Positions 1 to 7,225 of a stretch of DNA of 64,000 nt are shown here, one piece after another (positions within the stretch are counted from its first letter, which is position 1; the number at the start of each line of letters is the position of its first letter). A model generated the notes under the pieces. That model did not search any database. It had not been told where the DNA came from and was given only the letters and a program-made list of their open reading frames with translations. Origin of the DNA: DTU013 sp964490975 (lineage in GTDB: Bacteria; Bacillota; Clostridia; Acetivibrionales; DTU013). Position numbers and translations under genes: made by a program. Location: assembly GCA_964490975.1 (NCBI GenBank), contig CAZBEQ010000005.1, forward strand, positions 1-64,000. The letters are read 5' to 3'.

Positions 1-32
1 AGAGATTCTGAAAAATATTTTTCAGAATCTCT
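1..32. terminator. Perfect 32-bp palindrome, terminator-like hairpin
   Basis: The first 32 bases are a perfect inverted repeat, with AGAGATTCTGAAAAAT mirrored by ATTTTTCAGAATCTCT. The A-rich and T-rich centre gives a hairpin with T/A tracts. It probably serves as a transcription terminator between a gene to the left of the window and the small minus-strand gene at 196-369. Function is inferred from shape only. Confidence 0.5.
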
Positions 33-195
33 TGACAACTATTAGCTGGTCTTAAAAATTAAGTGACCGGATATTCGCTAATTCACTCTAATCTTAAGGA
101 GCATGCTATTTCCAAGATATTTGACCTATTCTCCTATCTTAAACCGCAAGACCCTTGAAATGATTATTTGATGTGATAAAAGACATTTTTACATG

Positions 196-369
196 TTAAG
201 CCTGTTTTTTCTCAGATGATCCTTCCCACTCAGCCTCTTCAGCCATTTGCAGCCTTTCCTCATCAGCGCCCTTGTTCCAGTTCAAAAGACCATACCCAAC
301 ACATAATAATGCGCTGATAATACATAATAAATATGTGCTCCATATCCAGGGATCAGATATACCAAACAT
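196..369 (-). CDS. Symporter small accessory protein (57 aa)
   Basis: A 57-residue membrane micropeptide read by hand from the minus strand, starting MFGISDPWIWSTYLLC and ending in EGSSEKKQA. It has one hydrophobic helix (about residues 7-29), then NWNKGADEE and a charged tail. This matches the small accessory proteins normally encoded just upstream of sodium:solute symporters, which are thought to stabilise or modulate the symporter. The start is supported by GGAGGAGG about 8 nt upstream. Oddly, no symporter follows. The downstream 190 bp hold no long ORF and end in the palindrome at 1-32. The 5' leader contains a hairpin (GATGCAC/GTGCATC, 402-435) and an 8-bp inverted repeat (440-466). Confidence 0.7.
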   Translation of the reverse strand: MFGISDPWIWSTYLLCIISALLCVGYGLLNWNKGADEERLQMAEEAEWEGSSEKKQA

Positions 370-573
370 GCCCACACCTCCTCCCGCAGCCGTTTAATGC
401 TGATGCACCTACGCAGACACAACACCTCGTGCATCTGAAAATACAATCAGTCAGTAATATTGTATTCATTTTATCAGGCCTTTGTCTTCACTTCAATACA
501 AAATTGACCAACAATTTCTCCATTCCTGCCGGCTAAACCTTTAATATTGAATTTAATAGTTTTTTAATTGTAC

Positions 574-601
574 TTGACAGTACTTTAAATGATGGTATAA
601 T
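574..601 (+). promoter_or_regulatory. Sigma-A type promoter of metF
   Basis: TTGACA at 574-579 and TATAAT at 596-601, separated by 16 bp, are exact matches to both consensus boxes. A GGAGG ribosome binding site at 618-622 and the metF start at 629 follow. No SAM riboswitch-like leader fits in the short 5' UTR. Confidence 0.8.
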
Positions 602-628
602 GTATTTAAGGTTCTTTGGAGGTGCAAA

Positions 629-1498
629 ATGAAAATAAGCGATATGTTCAAGAAAAAAAAGCCATTAATGGCATTTGAATTATTTCCGCCAAAGCCGGAT
701 GTTCCGATAGAAACTGTGTATGATCATCTGGATCAGTTTGAAGCACTCAAGCCTGATTACATAAGCGTAACATACGGAGCAGGCGGCAGCAAAAAAGGAA
801 GAACACTGGAGATAGCGACAAGAATCAAAAATATGGATAATATTGAAAGTATGGCTCATTTTACTTGTATTGGGCATACAAGAGAAGAGATTTGCGAAAT
901 GTTGTCCGCAATGCATGATTCCGGCCTTGAGAACATACTTGCTCTTAGAGGTGACCCTCCTATAGGTCAGCCCGATTTCGACATTAGCAGAAGCGCATAC
1001 AAATATGCTTATGAGTTGGTGAAGCATGTACGCAGTGTGAACGATTTTTGTATTGCAGCTGCTGCATATGTAGAGGGGCATGTTGATTCCAGAAGGCTAA
1101 GTGAGGATCTTGTTCATTTAAAGGAAAAGGTAGATGCAGGTGCGGATTTTTTAATAACCCAGCTGTTTTTTGACAATAGACTGTTTTTCGATTTCATGGA
1201 TAGAGCGCGCGCAATAGGGATCAATTGCCCTGTTGCAGCTGGGATCATGCCAATATTCAAAGCCGATCAGATAAAGTCCATAACCGCAAAAAGCGGCTGC
1301 TCGATACCGGCGGGGCTTGTCCTGATGATGGATAAATATCAGGATAATCCTGAGGATATGAGAAAGGCAGGCATTGAATATGCATCCCGCCAGATCAGAC
1401 AGCTTATTGACGAGGGTGTAGACGGGATCCACCTGTACACTATGAACAGGCCCAAATCCACCGCTGAAATATTAAGCGGTGCAGGGATACTTCTATAA
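629..1498 (+). CDS. metF: Methylenetetrahydrofolate reductase
   Basis: Catalyses reduction of 5,10-methylene-THF to 5-methyl-THF with an FAD-bearing TIM barrel, feeding methionine synthesis or one-carbon metabolism. At 289 residues it has the length of bacterial MetF. Visible family marks are the catalytic Glu in AFELFPPK (E17), the RGDPP motif at 107-111, AAYVEGH near 142-148 and DAGADFLITQLFFD, the folate/FAD-contacting segment. It has its own near-perfect promoter and RBS and is monocistronic, ending tail-to-tail with the minus-strand gene at 1545. No homocysteine methyltransferase domain is fused to it. Confidence 0.95.
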   Translation: MKISDMFKKKKPLMAFELFPPKPDVPIETVYDHLDQFEALKPDYISVTYGAGGSKKGRTLEIATRIKNMDNIESMAHFTCIGHTREEICEMLSAMHDSGLENILALRGDPPIGQPDFDISRSAYKYAYELVKHVRSVNDFCIAAAAYVEGHVDSRRLSEDLVHLKEKVDAGADFLITQLFFDNRLFFDFMDRARAIGINCPVAAGIMPIFKADQIKSITAKSGCSIPAGLVLMMDKYQDNPEDMRKAGIEYASRQIRQLIDEGVDGIHLYTMNRPKSTAEILSGAGILL

Positions 1499-1544
1499 CG
1501 GGAAATGGGACACTCCTCAGCAAGGGGCAGGTCTTTGTAAGCCC

Positions 1545-2330
1545 TTACCGCTGACGTTCTCTGTATCTGCGCTGTTCATTGAGGGCATTGTCCAACGCAG
1601 CTGCCTCGTTTATAGCATTTTCGATCTCTTCCGTTTCAGGATCTGAAATATCATTGGAGAGTATACGGTGTTTAAAGCCAACTATGCTGCTCTCGATCTG
1701 GTCAAGCCTCACATTGATTATTTCAAGCTGCCCTCTTTCATCCCTGAGGCTTCGCAGCAGCTTCTCATCCATTTCTACTGTCTTGGTCAGTTCTAGCACA
1801 GCCTGGTAATTTTTCAGTGAACCCAGCCTTCTATTATTGATATTTATTCTATTCTCCAGCTCTTTCAGGTTTTCCTGTGAAAGCTCTCGCATCCTGTCGG
1901 AGCAATTGCCTGCAAGGCTTATATATGCCATAACAAGCTTCAGCGATTGTTCAATGATCTTTTGCTTTATGGGGTCATCACTGTATTTATCAAAACAATG
2001 CATCAGCTCATCCTTTTGCTTCAGTACGCTAATCACCCTTGTCCTCAGATTTCTCCCCAAGCGTTTAGAAATGTTTCTGTACATATTGTTGCATTCGTTA
2101 TCAAGCCTGCTGATGCCTTCCAGTTTTTCTGACAGCTCAAGCTCCCGCCTGAATTCACTGCTTTTTAATGTACCTATCACTCCAGCTGTATATGTGGCAA
2201 TACCGGCAGCACCGACCACCCATGGAAGCCATGAGATATCCGGCACAAGGGAAGATACCCCGGCCGCCAGAGTTAATCCGGCCATAAGTATCATAAGATT
2301 TCTAAATTTGAAAGCTGCTATAAAGCGCAT
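1545..2330 (-). CDS. Hypothetical membrane-anchored coiled-coil protein
   Basis: Not assigned to a named family. The protein has two closely spaced N-terminal hydrophobic helices (about residues 7-25 and 33-52) joined by a short loop containing VPDISWLPW. A long, charged, mostly helical region rich in Leu, Glu, Arg and Lys follows and probably forms a coiled coil (LKELENRININNRRLGSL, then repeated DE/R heptads). The design suggests a bitopic or hairpin membrane anchor with a cytoplasmic coiled coil. The start at 2330 is preferred because AAGGTGG lies 6 nt upstream; an in-frame ATG at 2345 has no ribosome binding site. It stands alone between metF and spoIVFB. Confidence 0.6.
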   Translation of the reverse strand: MRFIAAFKFRNLMILMAGLTLAAGVSSLVPDISWLPWVVGAAGIATYTAGVIGTLKSSEFRRELELSEKLEGISRLDNECNNMYRNISKRLGRNLRTRVISVLKQKDELMHCFDKYSDDPIKQKIIEQSLKLVMAYISLAGNCSDRMRELSQENLKELENRININNRRLGSLKNYQAVLELTKTVEMDEKLLRSLRDERGQLEIINVRLDQIESSIVGFKHRILSNDISDPETEEIENAINEAAALDNALNEQRRYRERQR

Positions 2331-2460
2331 TATTACCACCTTCATATTTGTTACATATGATACGGTATATTATATATGTTCAGAAGCGAAGTTTCAATAT
2401 CCCAAAGCTTGGCGCAGGGAAGGAGGACAAGTTCCTACCCATTTCCCTATAGCATCACAG

Positions 2461-2486
2461 TGAGCAAAATTTACACTTTTGGGACA
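2461..2486. repeat. Degenerate TG...CA site in a 266-bp gap
   Basis: The gap 2331-2596 has no gene. At 2461-2486 lies TGAGCAAAATTTAC followed by ACTTTTGGGACA, which has the same layout (TG end, AAATTT core, GGG/CCC block, CA end) as the 24-nt sites at 28.2, 46.4 and 59.1 kb. A stretch resembling the 28-kb repeat (TTGAGCAGAAATT) follows at about 2492. No partner site about 90 bp away could be found, so this is at best a decayed copy. Confidence 0.3.
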
Positions 2487-2596
2487 ATCATTTGAGCAGA
2501 AATTTCATTAATTGTGTGATGATTTTACATAATACTGGATTCAACTATATTATAGTACCTTATAACTGAAAATTGAACAACTAACGTGCACAAAAA

Positions 2597-3490
2597 TCAA
2601 TTTTTTGCACGCCTTGGTTCAGTTCTCTCAACAAGCTGTCCAAAGGTTATTTCATCACTATGTACTGTAAGAGCATCTATGATCTCGTTCTCAGTATAGG
2701 TTCCAATCATATGCAGGTCATCATCGAGGACATAAACAATATGGAATCTATCAAAATCCATACATTTCAACGCTTCCCTCAGCAGCGTATCCTTCATGGC
2801 AACAAGATCCCTTGCTGGGTATATGCCTCTTCTGATCAGTCTTGAACGCCTGTAGATAATCTCTCTTATACTCATCAACCCACTCTCCAGTCTTGATGCT
2901 TTTAGTGCTATCATTATATATAAGCCTATTATTATCAGACTAGCATTAAAGGTGGTCCTGCATATTTGGTAAAAGCCAACCAATATCATCGAAGAGGATA
3001 TCGACCATGCAAGCCTTCTTACCGTCCTACCTGCCGCTTTTGCTCCTATGGCACCGGACAGCAGTTCAAGCATCAGCTTCCCTCCATCAAGCGGTAATAC
3101 CGGTAAAAGGTTGAACAGCCCCAGTAATAGGTTGGGCACCGAAAATAACTTTATAATGTAGTGATCGCCCGGCAGCATTTGTTCCAGTATTAATGCAACG
3201 AAATAAACCAGCAGGTTGAAAACCGGCCCGGCGGAATATATAAAAAGCAGTCCTTTTCTGCTGCAACTGCCTATTTGTATCGCAGCCGAGAACCCCATAA
3301 CTGAAACACTGAATACATCAGTCTTTATTCCACATAAGCAGGCTGCTGCAATATGACTTAGTTCATGAAGCAGCATAGAAAAAAAAATTACCGTGTACTC
3401 TGCAAATAAGCCTGCAATAAGCATCAAAACCGGCATTATCATTATGGTACTGCTTATTCTGATTTCTGTTTCACCAATATTCAGCTTCAC
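2597..3490 (-). CDS. spoIVFB: M50 intramembrane metalloprotease with C-terminal CBS region, SpoIVFB-like
   Basis: A site-2-protease family zinc protease. In sporulating Bacillota SpoIVFB sits in the outer forespore membrane and cleaves pro-sigma-K. Seen here are the zinc motif HELSH (residues 42-46), several membrane helices, and the second motif NLLPVLPLDGGKL with the zinc-binding Asp near residue 135. A soluble tail from about 215 resembles a CBS domain, as in SpoIVFB, which uses it to sense ATP. The start overlaps the end of the upstream SpoIVFA gene by 4 nt (ATGA), implying translational coupling. An A/T-rich hairpin (2585-2611) overlaps the stop codon. Assignment to SpoIVFB rests on the pairing with SpoIVFA. 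Confidence 0.85.
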   Translation of the reverse strand: MKLNIGETEIRISSTIMIMPVLMLIAGLFAEYTVIFFSMLLHELSHIAAACLCGIKTDVFSVSVMGFSAAIQIGSCSRKGLLFIYSAGPVFNLLVYFVALILEQMLPGDHYIIKLFSVPNLLLGLFNLLPVLPLDGGKLMLELLSGAIGAKAAGRTVRRLAWSISSSMILVGFYQICRTTFNASLIIIGLYIMIALKASRLESGLMSIREIIYRRSRLIRRGIYPARDLVAMKDTLLREALKCMDFDRFHIVYVLDDDLHMIGTYTENEIIDALTVHSDEITFGQLVERTEPRRAKN

Positions 3491-4386
3491 CCGGCAGTTA
3501 CTGTTATGTATTCCAGCGGATCCACAGGATCATCCGCATACCACACTTCAAAATGCAGATGCCTTCCTCCGGTCATACTATCCCCTCCGACTACGGCTAT
3601 TATATCTCCCTTTTTCACTTGATCATTCTTTTTAACATTAACGCTTGAACAGTTTCCATAAATCGTAGCTAATTCATTGTCATGCGTTATACATACGTAA
3701 TTCCCATATTCAGGAGCTGAGCCCGAATCTGTGACTATCCCATCCAGTACAGCTTTTACTTCGCTCATGGTTTCAACTGATATGTCTACACCCTTATGCA
3801 TCCTTACAGTGCCGGCAGGTCCTGTGATCTCTCCGAAAGGGGTGGCAAGCATTCCACTGATCGGGTTCTGCATTCTGGACACATTTTTTAGTTTAGGTAT
3901 ATAGGCATCGATATCCCCACTGCTCGCAGCCAGCACGGATGTCTCATAAGGAGCTGCCGATAGCTGTGGCTCTGCCGTTATAGCTTCAACATACACAGGG
4001 TCAGTATCTGCCGTATGCTCTGCATCTTCTGAATCTGCTGTTTCTACTACATCATCTGGTGTCTTAATTATTAGAGCCCTCTTATACTCCTTCGAACCTG
4101 CCGTGATACTATCCCTTATATTTGAAGTCGCCGTTTCTGCATATGTATATATACTTTTAAGCTCAACGTTATGGGTCAAAGCATATTTGACCTGTCCGGT
4201 AATATAATCAGCAGCAGACAGGTCAATGCTTTTTGCAATTACAATAATCAAAAGCAGTATAATGCTTATTATCATCTGGAACGCGAGGAGCCTCCCAAGG
4301 CCCCCCTTTTGCGGATTTCTTACATGCCTTCTGTGCGGAGCGGTACGTCTGGTCATATATCTTTTTCCAGTCATGTAACTATCCAT
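3487..4386 (-). CDS. spoIVFA: SpoIVFA-like regulator with LytM (M23) domain
   Basis: SpoIVFA anchors and inhibits the SpoIVFB protease in the forespore outer membrane. This 299-residue protein has a basic N-terminus, one membrane helix (about 33-52), a linker and a C-terminal LytM/peptidase M23 fold (about 170-295). The zinc-ligand motifs MHKGVD (H197, D201) and RHLHFE (H276, H278) are kept. The usual catalytic His of the Y-x-H motif is replaced: the segment reads TIYGNCS with Asn at 245. This fits a regulatory, non-hydrolytic role. The gene is separated from the min-mgs operon by the terminator at 4481-4509, so it must have its own promoter, expected to depend on sigma-E but not clearly identified. 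Confidence 0.8.
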   Translation of the reverse strand: MDSYMTGKRYMTRRTAPHRRHVRNPQKGGLGRLLAFQMIISIILLLIIVIAKSIDLSAADYITGQVKYALTHNVELKSIYTYAETATSNIRDSITAGSKEYKRALIIKTPDDVVETADSEDAEHTADTDPVYVEAITAEPQLSAAPYETSVLAASSGDIDAYIPKLKNVSRMQNPISGMLATPFGEITGPAGTVRMHKGVDISVETMSEVKAVLDGIVTDSGSAPEYGNYVCITHDNELATIYGNCSSVNVKKNDQVKKGDIIAVVGGDSMTGGRHLHFEVWYADDPVDPLEYITVTAG

Positions 4387-4480
4387 GTCGTCTCATCTCC
4401 CGTACAGATATATTAATCCCTTGTTAAATTATATTAATAATACCGTCCATTTATGTATACACTATTTTTTTTGCAAAGCA

Positions 4481-4509
4481 TCAAAAAAAGCAGAGCATAG
4501 CTCTGCTTT
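4481..4509 (-). terminator. Intrinsic terminator of the min-mgs operon
   Basis: A 10-bp perfect stem (AAAGCAGAGC / GCTCTGCTTT, 4487-4509) with a 3-nt loop is followed on the minus strand by a run of T (A-run at 4483-4489 on the plus strand). It lies 30 bp beyond the mgsA stop, separating minDE-mgsA from spoIVFAB. Confidence 0.88.
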
Positions 4510-4538
4510 AATTAATCTGCTGTATATCAAGATATCGC

Positions 4539-4940
4539 CTATTGTTTCCTTATATATTCCCGCCAATGCAGGTCGCCTCTCTCAAGCCCTTTGATAAGCA
4601 CCTCCGCTGTAGCAATATTAGTAGCAAAAGGTATATTGTTCATATCACACATTCTCAACAGAGAACTGGTCTCTATTTCATGAACATGAGTATTGACGGG
4701 ATCCCTGAGAAAGATAACCAGATCAATCTCATTGAGCGATACTCTTGCCGCTATCTGCTGAGTCCCCCCCAATGGTCCCGCTGAAAACCTGTATACCTGC
4801 AGACCTGCCCCTTCTGATATGAACGAAGCAGTCGTTCCGGTAGCAAACAGTGAGTGTTGCTGCAAAATAGCCTTATACGCTATACACAGCTCCACTATCA
4901 GTTCTTTTTTATTATCATGTGCTATGAGAGCAATGTTCAT
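4539..4940 (-). CDS. mgsA: Methylglyoxal synthase-like protein with altered active site
   Basis: Methylglyoxal synthase converts dihydroxyacetone phosphate to methylglyoxal and phosphate. The fold markers are all present: IALIAHD, ATGTT, SAGPLGG, NIPFATNIATAE. However, the GGDQQ motif holding the catalytic base (Asp71 in E. coli) reads GGTQQ, and the position of E. coli Asp101 is Glu (HEIET); His19, Asp91 and His98 equivalents remain. A GAT-to-ACT change needs two substitutions, so a single read error is unlikely. It follows minE by 15 bp and is the last gene of the operon. In other clostridia mgsA also lies beside the min genes, usually with a rodA-type gene that is missing here. A TTG at 4946 with AAAGG upstream is an alternative start. 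Confidence 0.82.
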   Translation of the reverse strand: MNIALIAHDNKKELIVELCIAYKAILQQHSLFATGTTASFISEGAGLQVYRFSAGPLGGTQQIAARVSLNEIDLVIFLRDPVNTHVHEIETSSLLRMCDMNNIPFATNIATAEVLIKGLERGDLHWREYIRKQ

Positions 4941-4955
4941 ATGCAAAAAATACCT

Positions 4956-5240
4956 TTACTTCCCGCTGTTCCTGATATTCTTGATCGGGATATTTGCGTA
5001 CAGCGCAGGTACTATGCTTTCGCCGTCATCGCTTTTAGTCTTTGTAAGCTGAATGTCAAGAGCACTTTCGTCAACATCCATGTAATTGGTTATTACCTTT
5101 ATTATCTCGCTCTTCAGCATTTCCAGGAACTGTGGAGAAACATTTGCGCGGTCATGTATCAAGACCAACTTTAGTCTTTCCTTGGCAACGTCCTTGGAGT
5201 TTTTAGGTCTACCAAATATTTTCCCTAAATCGAGCAGCAT
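4956..5240 (-). CDS. minE: Cell division topological specificity factor MinE
   Basis: MinE displaces MinD from the membrane and drives pole-to-pole oscillation of MinCD, so the Z ring forms at midcell. The protein is 94 residues. It has an N-terminal basic/hydrophobic segment (LLDLGKIFGRPKNS), the MinD-stimulating helix AKERLKLVLIHDRA, and the C-terminal dimerisation domain with VITNYMDVD and IPIKN. GGAGGG precedes the ATG. It lies 14 bp after minD. Presence of MinE, rather than DivIVA alone, points to an oscillating Min system, as in many clostridia. Confidence 0.95.
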   Translation of the reverse strand: MLLDLGKIFGRPKNSKDVAKERLKLVLIHDRANVSPQFLEMLKSEIIKVITNYMDVDESALDIQLTKTKSDDGESIVPALYANIPIKNIRNSGK

Positions 5241-5254
5241 TTTATCCCTCCTCT

Positions 5255-6055
5255 TCAGTCCGCCTTCAGGCCAAATAATTTTTTGAGTTTAAGAATGAAT
5301 CCCTGATCCTCGTTCAATGATAAAAATGGAACATCCTCGCCCTTTATTCTTCTGACAACATTACGGTATGCCTGTCCTGCAAGCGACTTCTGGTCGTTGA
5401 TGGCCGGTTCTCCTCTATTCGTTGAAACAACTATCTTTTCATCATCCGGTACTACACCGATAAGACCTATTGCCAGTATGTCTATTATATCGTCAATGGT
5501 CATCATATCTCCTCTTTTGACCATATCCGGACGCATTCTGTTGATAAGGAGCTTCGGATTTCTAAGTTCATTTGCTTCAAGCAAGCCAATGATCCTGTCT
5601 GCATCTCTTACAGCCGAAACTTCAGGAGTTGTCACAACTATCGCCCTGTCCGCGCCGGCTATCGCATTTTTGAAACCTTGCTCTATACCTGCAGGGCAGT
5701 CGACGATAATATAGTCAAATTCCTCTTTTAATTCCTGGCAAAGTTTCATCATCTGCTGAGGATTCACTGCTGATTTGTCCCTTGTCTGTGCGGCAGGCAG
5801 CAGATAAAGCCCTTCATAACGCTTGTCCTTGATAAGTGCCTGTTTGACTCGGCAGCTTTCCTCGACCACATCTACAAGATCGTATACTATCCTGTTTTCA
5901 AGGCCCATTACTACATCAAGATTTCTAAGGCCGATATCCGTATCGATCAGGACAACCTTGTGCCCTGCCAATGCCAGTCCCGTACCAATATTGGCTGTCG
6001 TTGTGGTTTTTCCTACTCCGCCCTTACCGGAAGTTATAACTATGACCTCGCTCAT
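5255..6055 (-). CDS. minD: Septum site-determining ATPase MinD
   Basis: Membrane-associated ParA/MinD-family ATPase that recruits MinC to the poles. Visible are the deviant Walker A motif GKGGVGKTTTTANIG (residues 10-24), the switch region DTDIGLRNLDVVMG, the YDYIIVDCPAG-type Walker B (FDYIIVDCPAG), and a C-terminal amphipathic membrane-targeting helix ending LKLKKLFGLKAD. Length 266 is typical. It has a promoter of its own in the 148-bp gap after minC, so minDE-mgsA can be transcribed separately from minC. Confidence 0.97.
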   Translation of the reverse strand: MSEVIVITSGKGGVGKTTTTANIGTGLALAGHKVVLIDTDIGLRNLDVVMGLENRIVYDLVDVVEESCRVKQALIKDKRYEGLYLLPAAQTRDKSAVNPQQMMKLCQELKEEFDYIIVDCPAGIEQGFKNAIAGADRAIVVTTPEVSAVRDADRIIGLLEANELRNPKLLINRMRPDMVKRGDMMTIDDIIDILAIGLIGVVPDDEKIVVSTNRGEPAINDQKSLAGQAYRNVVRRIKGEDVPFLSLNEDQGFILKLKKLFGLKAD

Positions 6056-6150
6056 CCAAATACCCCCCCATGCGCCTAATACAGGCTTTTTGCATCTGAC
6101 CGAAAATTCTTGTCATATTACATAAGCCTTGTATGTTCATGCTTATGTAG

Positions 6151-6179
6151 AATATACAGTTTTAAACCTACTTTGTCAA
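6151..6179 (-). promoter_or_regulatory. Internal promoter upstream of minD
   Basis: On the minus strand TTGACA (6174-6179) and TATATT (6151-6156) are spaced by 17 bp. Downstream, the leader contains an 8-bp inverted repeat (ACATAAGC at 6120-6127 and GCTTATGT at 6141-6148) overlapping the expected transcription start region, which could be an operator or a leader hairpin. Confidence 0.7.
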
Positions 6180-6203
6180 TTAAAGTTATTTCTTCAATAA
6201 TTC

Positions 6204-6890
6204 TCATTTGTACTGAGGAAGAAAGGCTTCGATATAGACAAGGTCATCCTTTACAAAAGCCATCTCCGGTAATAATCCTTGCCTCGACTGCTTAGTGTCA
6301 GGCGGCCTTGTGATCACATCAGCTATGCGAAGCTGCGTCGGTTGAAGGCTTAGTGCTGCTACGACCGCCTTCTTGTTCCCGTCAGCGCCTGCGTGTACCA
6401 TTCCTCTCAGCGAGCCCATGACTATTACATTTCCGGTAGCAATGACCTCTCCACCGGGATTAACATCGCCAATAACAACAAGGTTTCCATCATAGCTGAC
6501 CAACGTACCTGATCTGACTGTGCCTTGATAAAACCTGGTCATCCCTTCATCCAGTCCTTTAAAATACATTAAGCGCATTTTAGGCTTTTCCCTGTTCTTA
6601 TCTGATTCCTCGGGCTCATTCTCAGGTCCGTTGAAGGATTCATCCTCTTCAAAGCTTCTAACCTCAGCATTTGCTCTTTGAGATATCAGACTGGAGATCT
6701 TATTCTCCTGAACACTATCCAGCTTTTTGCCCCGATATTTTACATCCAGGCTTGCACCCTTAAAAAACCTTCCCGATGACTCAAGCTTTTTTGCGACACT
6801 TTCATAAATGGCATCAAAGTCGTCTTCTTCGCGCATTATCAGTATCAGCCCGTTAACTGTAGCCTTAAAGCTTATGATATTCTCTTCCAT
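6204..6890 (-). CDS. minC: Septum site-determining protein MinC
   Basis: Inhibitor of FtsZ polymerisation recruited by MinD. The 228-residue protein has the N-terminal MinC domain (SFKATVNGLILIM, about 7-100), an acidic linker (SFEEDESFNGPENEPEESDKN region) and the C-terminal beta-helix domain with the repeated G-turn pattern TVRSGTLVSYDGNLVVIGDV and RGMVHAGADGN. GGGGG lies 8 nt before the ATG. It is separated from mrdA by a 335-bp stretch holding a fold-back repeat, and from minD by its own promoter. Confidence 0.95.
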   Translation of the reverse strand: MEENIISFKATVNGLILIMREEDDFDAIYESVAKKLESSGRFFKGASLDVKYRGKKLDSVQENKISSLISQRANAEVRSFEEDESFNGPENEPEESDKNREKPKMRLMYFKGLDEGMTRFYQGTVRSGTLVSYDGNLVVIGDVNPGGEVIATGNVIVMGSLRGMVHAGADGNKKAVVAALSLQPTQLRIADVITRPPDTKQSRQGLLPEMAFVKDDLVYIEAFLPQYK

Positions 6891-7002
6891 AGAACGTACC
6901 CCCTGTACGCGAGATGAGATTCACACAAATAATTATTACATTAAACATCAAATTTAACAAGATTAAAATGAAAATTGTAGAAAAATGTAACGAATCAATT
7001 GA

Positions 7003-7195
7003 ATAGATCGGTGATACTGTTTACTCCGGTTGTGTTTCGAAGCACGTACTGTAGTGCACCTTTTTTACAACTAAAAGCTTGCAGAAAGAAGTCCTGTCTT
7101 ACGGGTATTGCAGTACTTCCCTTTCTACTGTACGTATAGCAGAAGGGCTCCGAAGCACGAAACACAACCTCCACAAACAGCATCACCGGTCTATC
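7003..7195. repeat. 190-bp imperfect fold-back element between mrdA and minC
   Basis: The 335-bp gap 6891-7225 contains no convincing gene. About 43-46 nt at 7003-7045 (ATAGATCGGTGATACTG, then GGTTGTGTTTCG) recurs inverted at 7150-7195 (CGAAACACAACC, then CAGCATCACCGGTCTAT) with scattered mismatches. The loop of about 100 nt has further short complementarities (GTACTGTAG against CTACTGTACG). A 68-residue minus-strand ORF crosses it but only reflects the palindrome. It could be a non-autonomous mobile element or a long structured leader of minC. Confidence 0.7.
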
Positions 7196-7225
7196 TAACA
7201 AGATGCCGAGAAAATGACCTTACTA

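Noticed and set aside
333..536. 67-codon plus-strand ORF
   Set aside because: Antisense to the start and leader of the symporter accessory gene, without RBS.
370..628. SAM riboswitch upstream of metF
   Set aside because: The promoter lies only 28 bp before the start codon and no SAM-I core motifs are present.
6995..7201. 68-codon minus-strand ORF between mrdA and minC
   Set aside because: It coincides with the fold-back repeat; open frame is a by-product of the palindrome.
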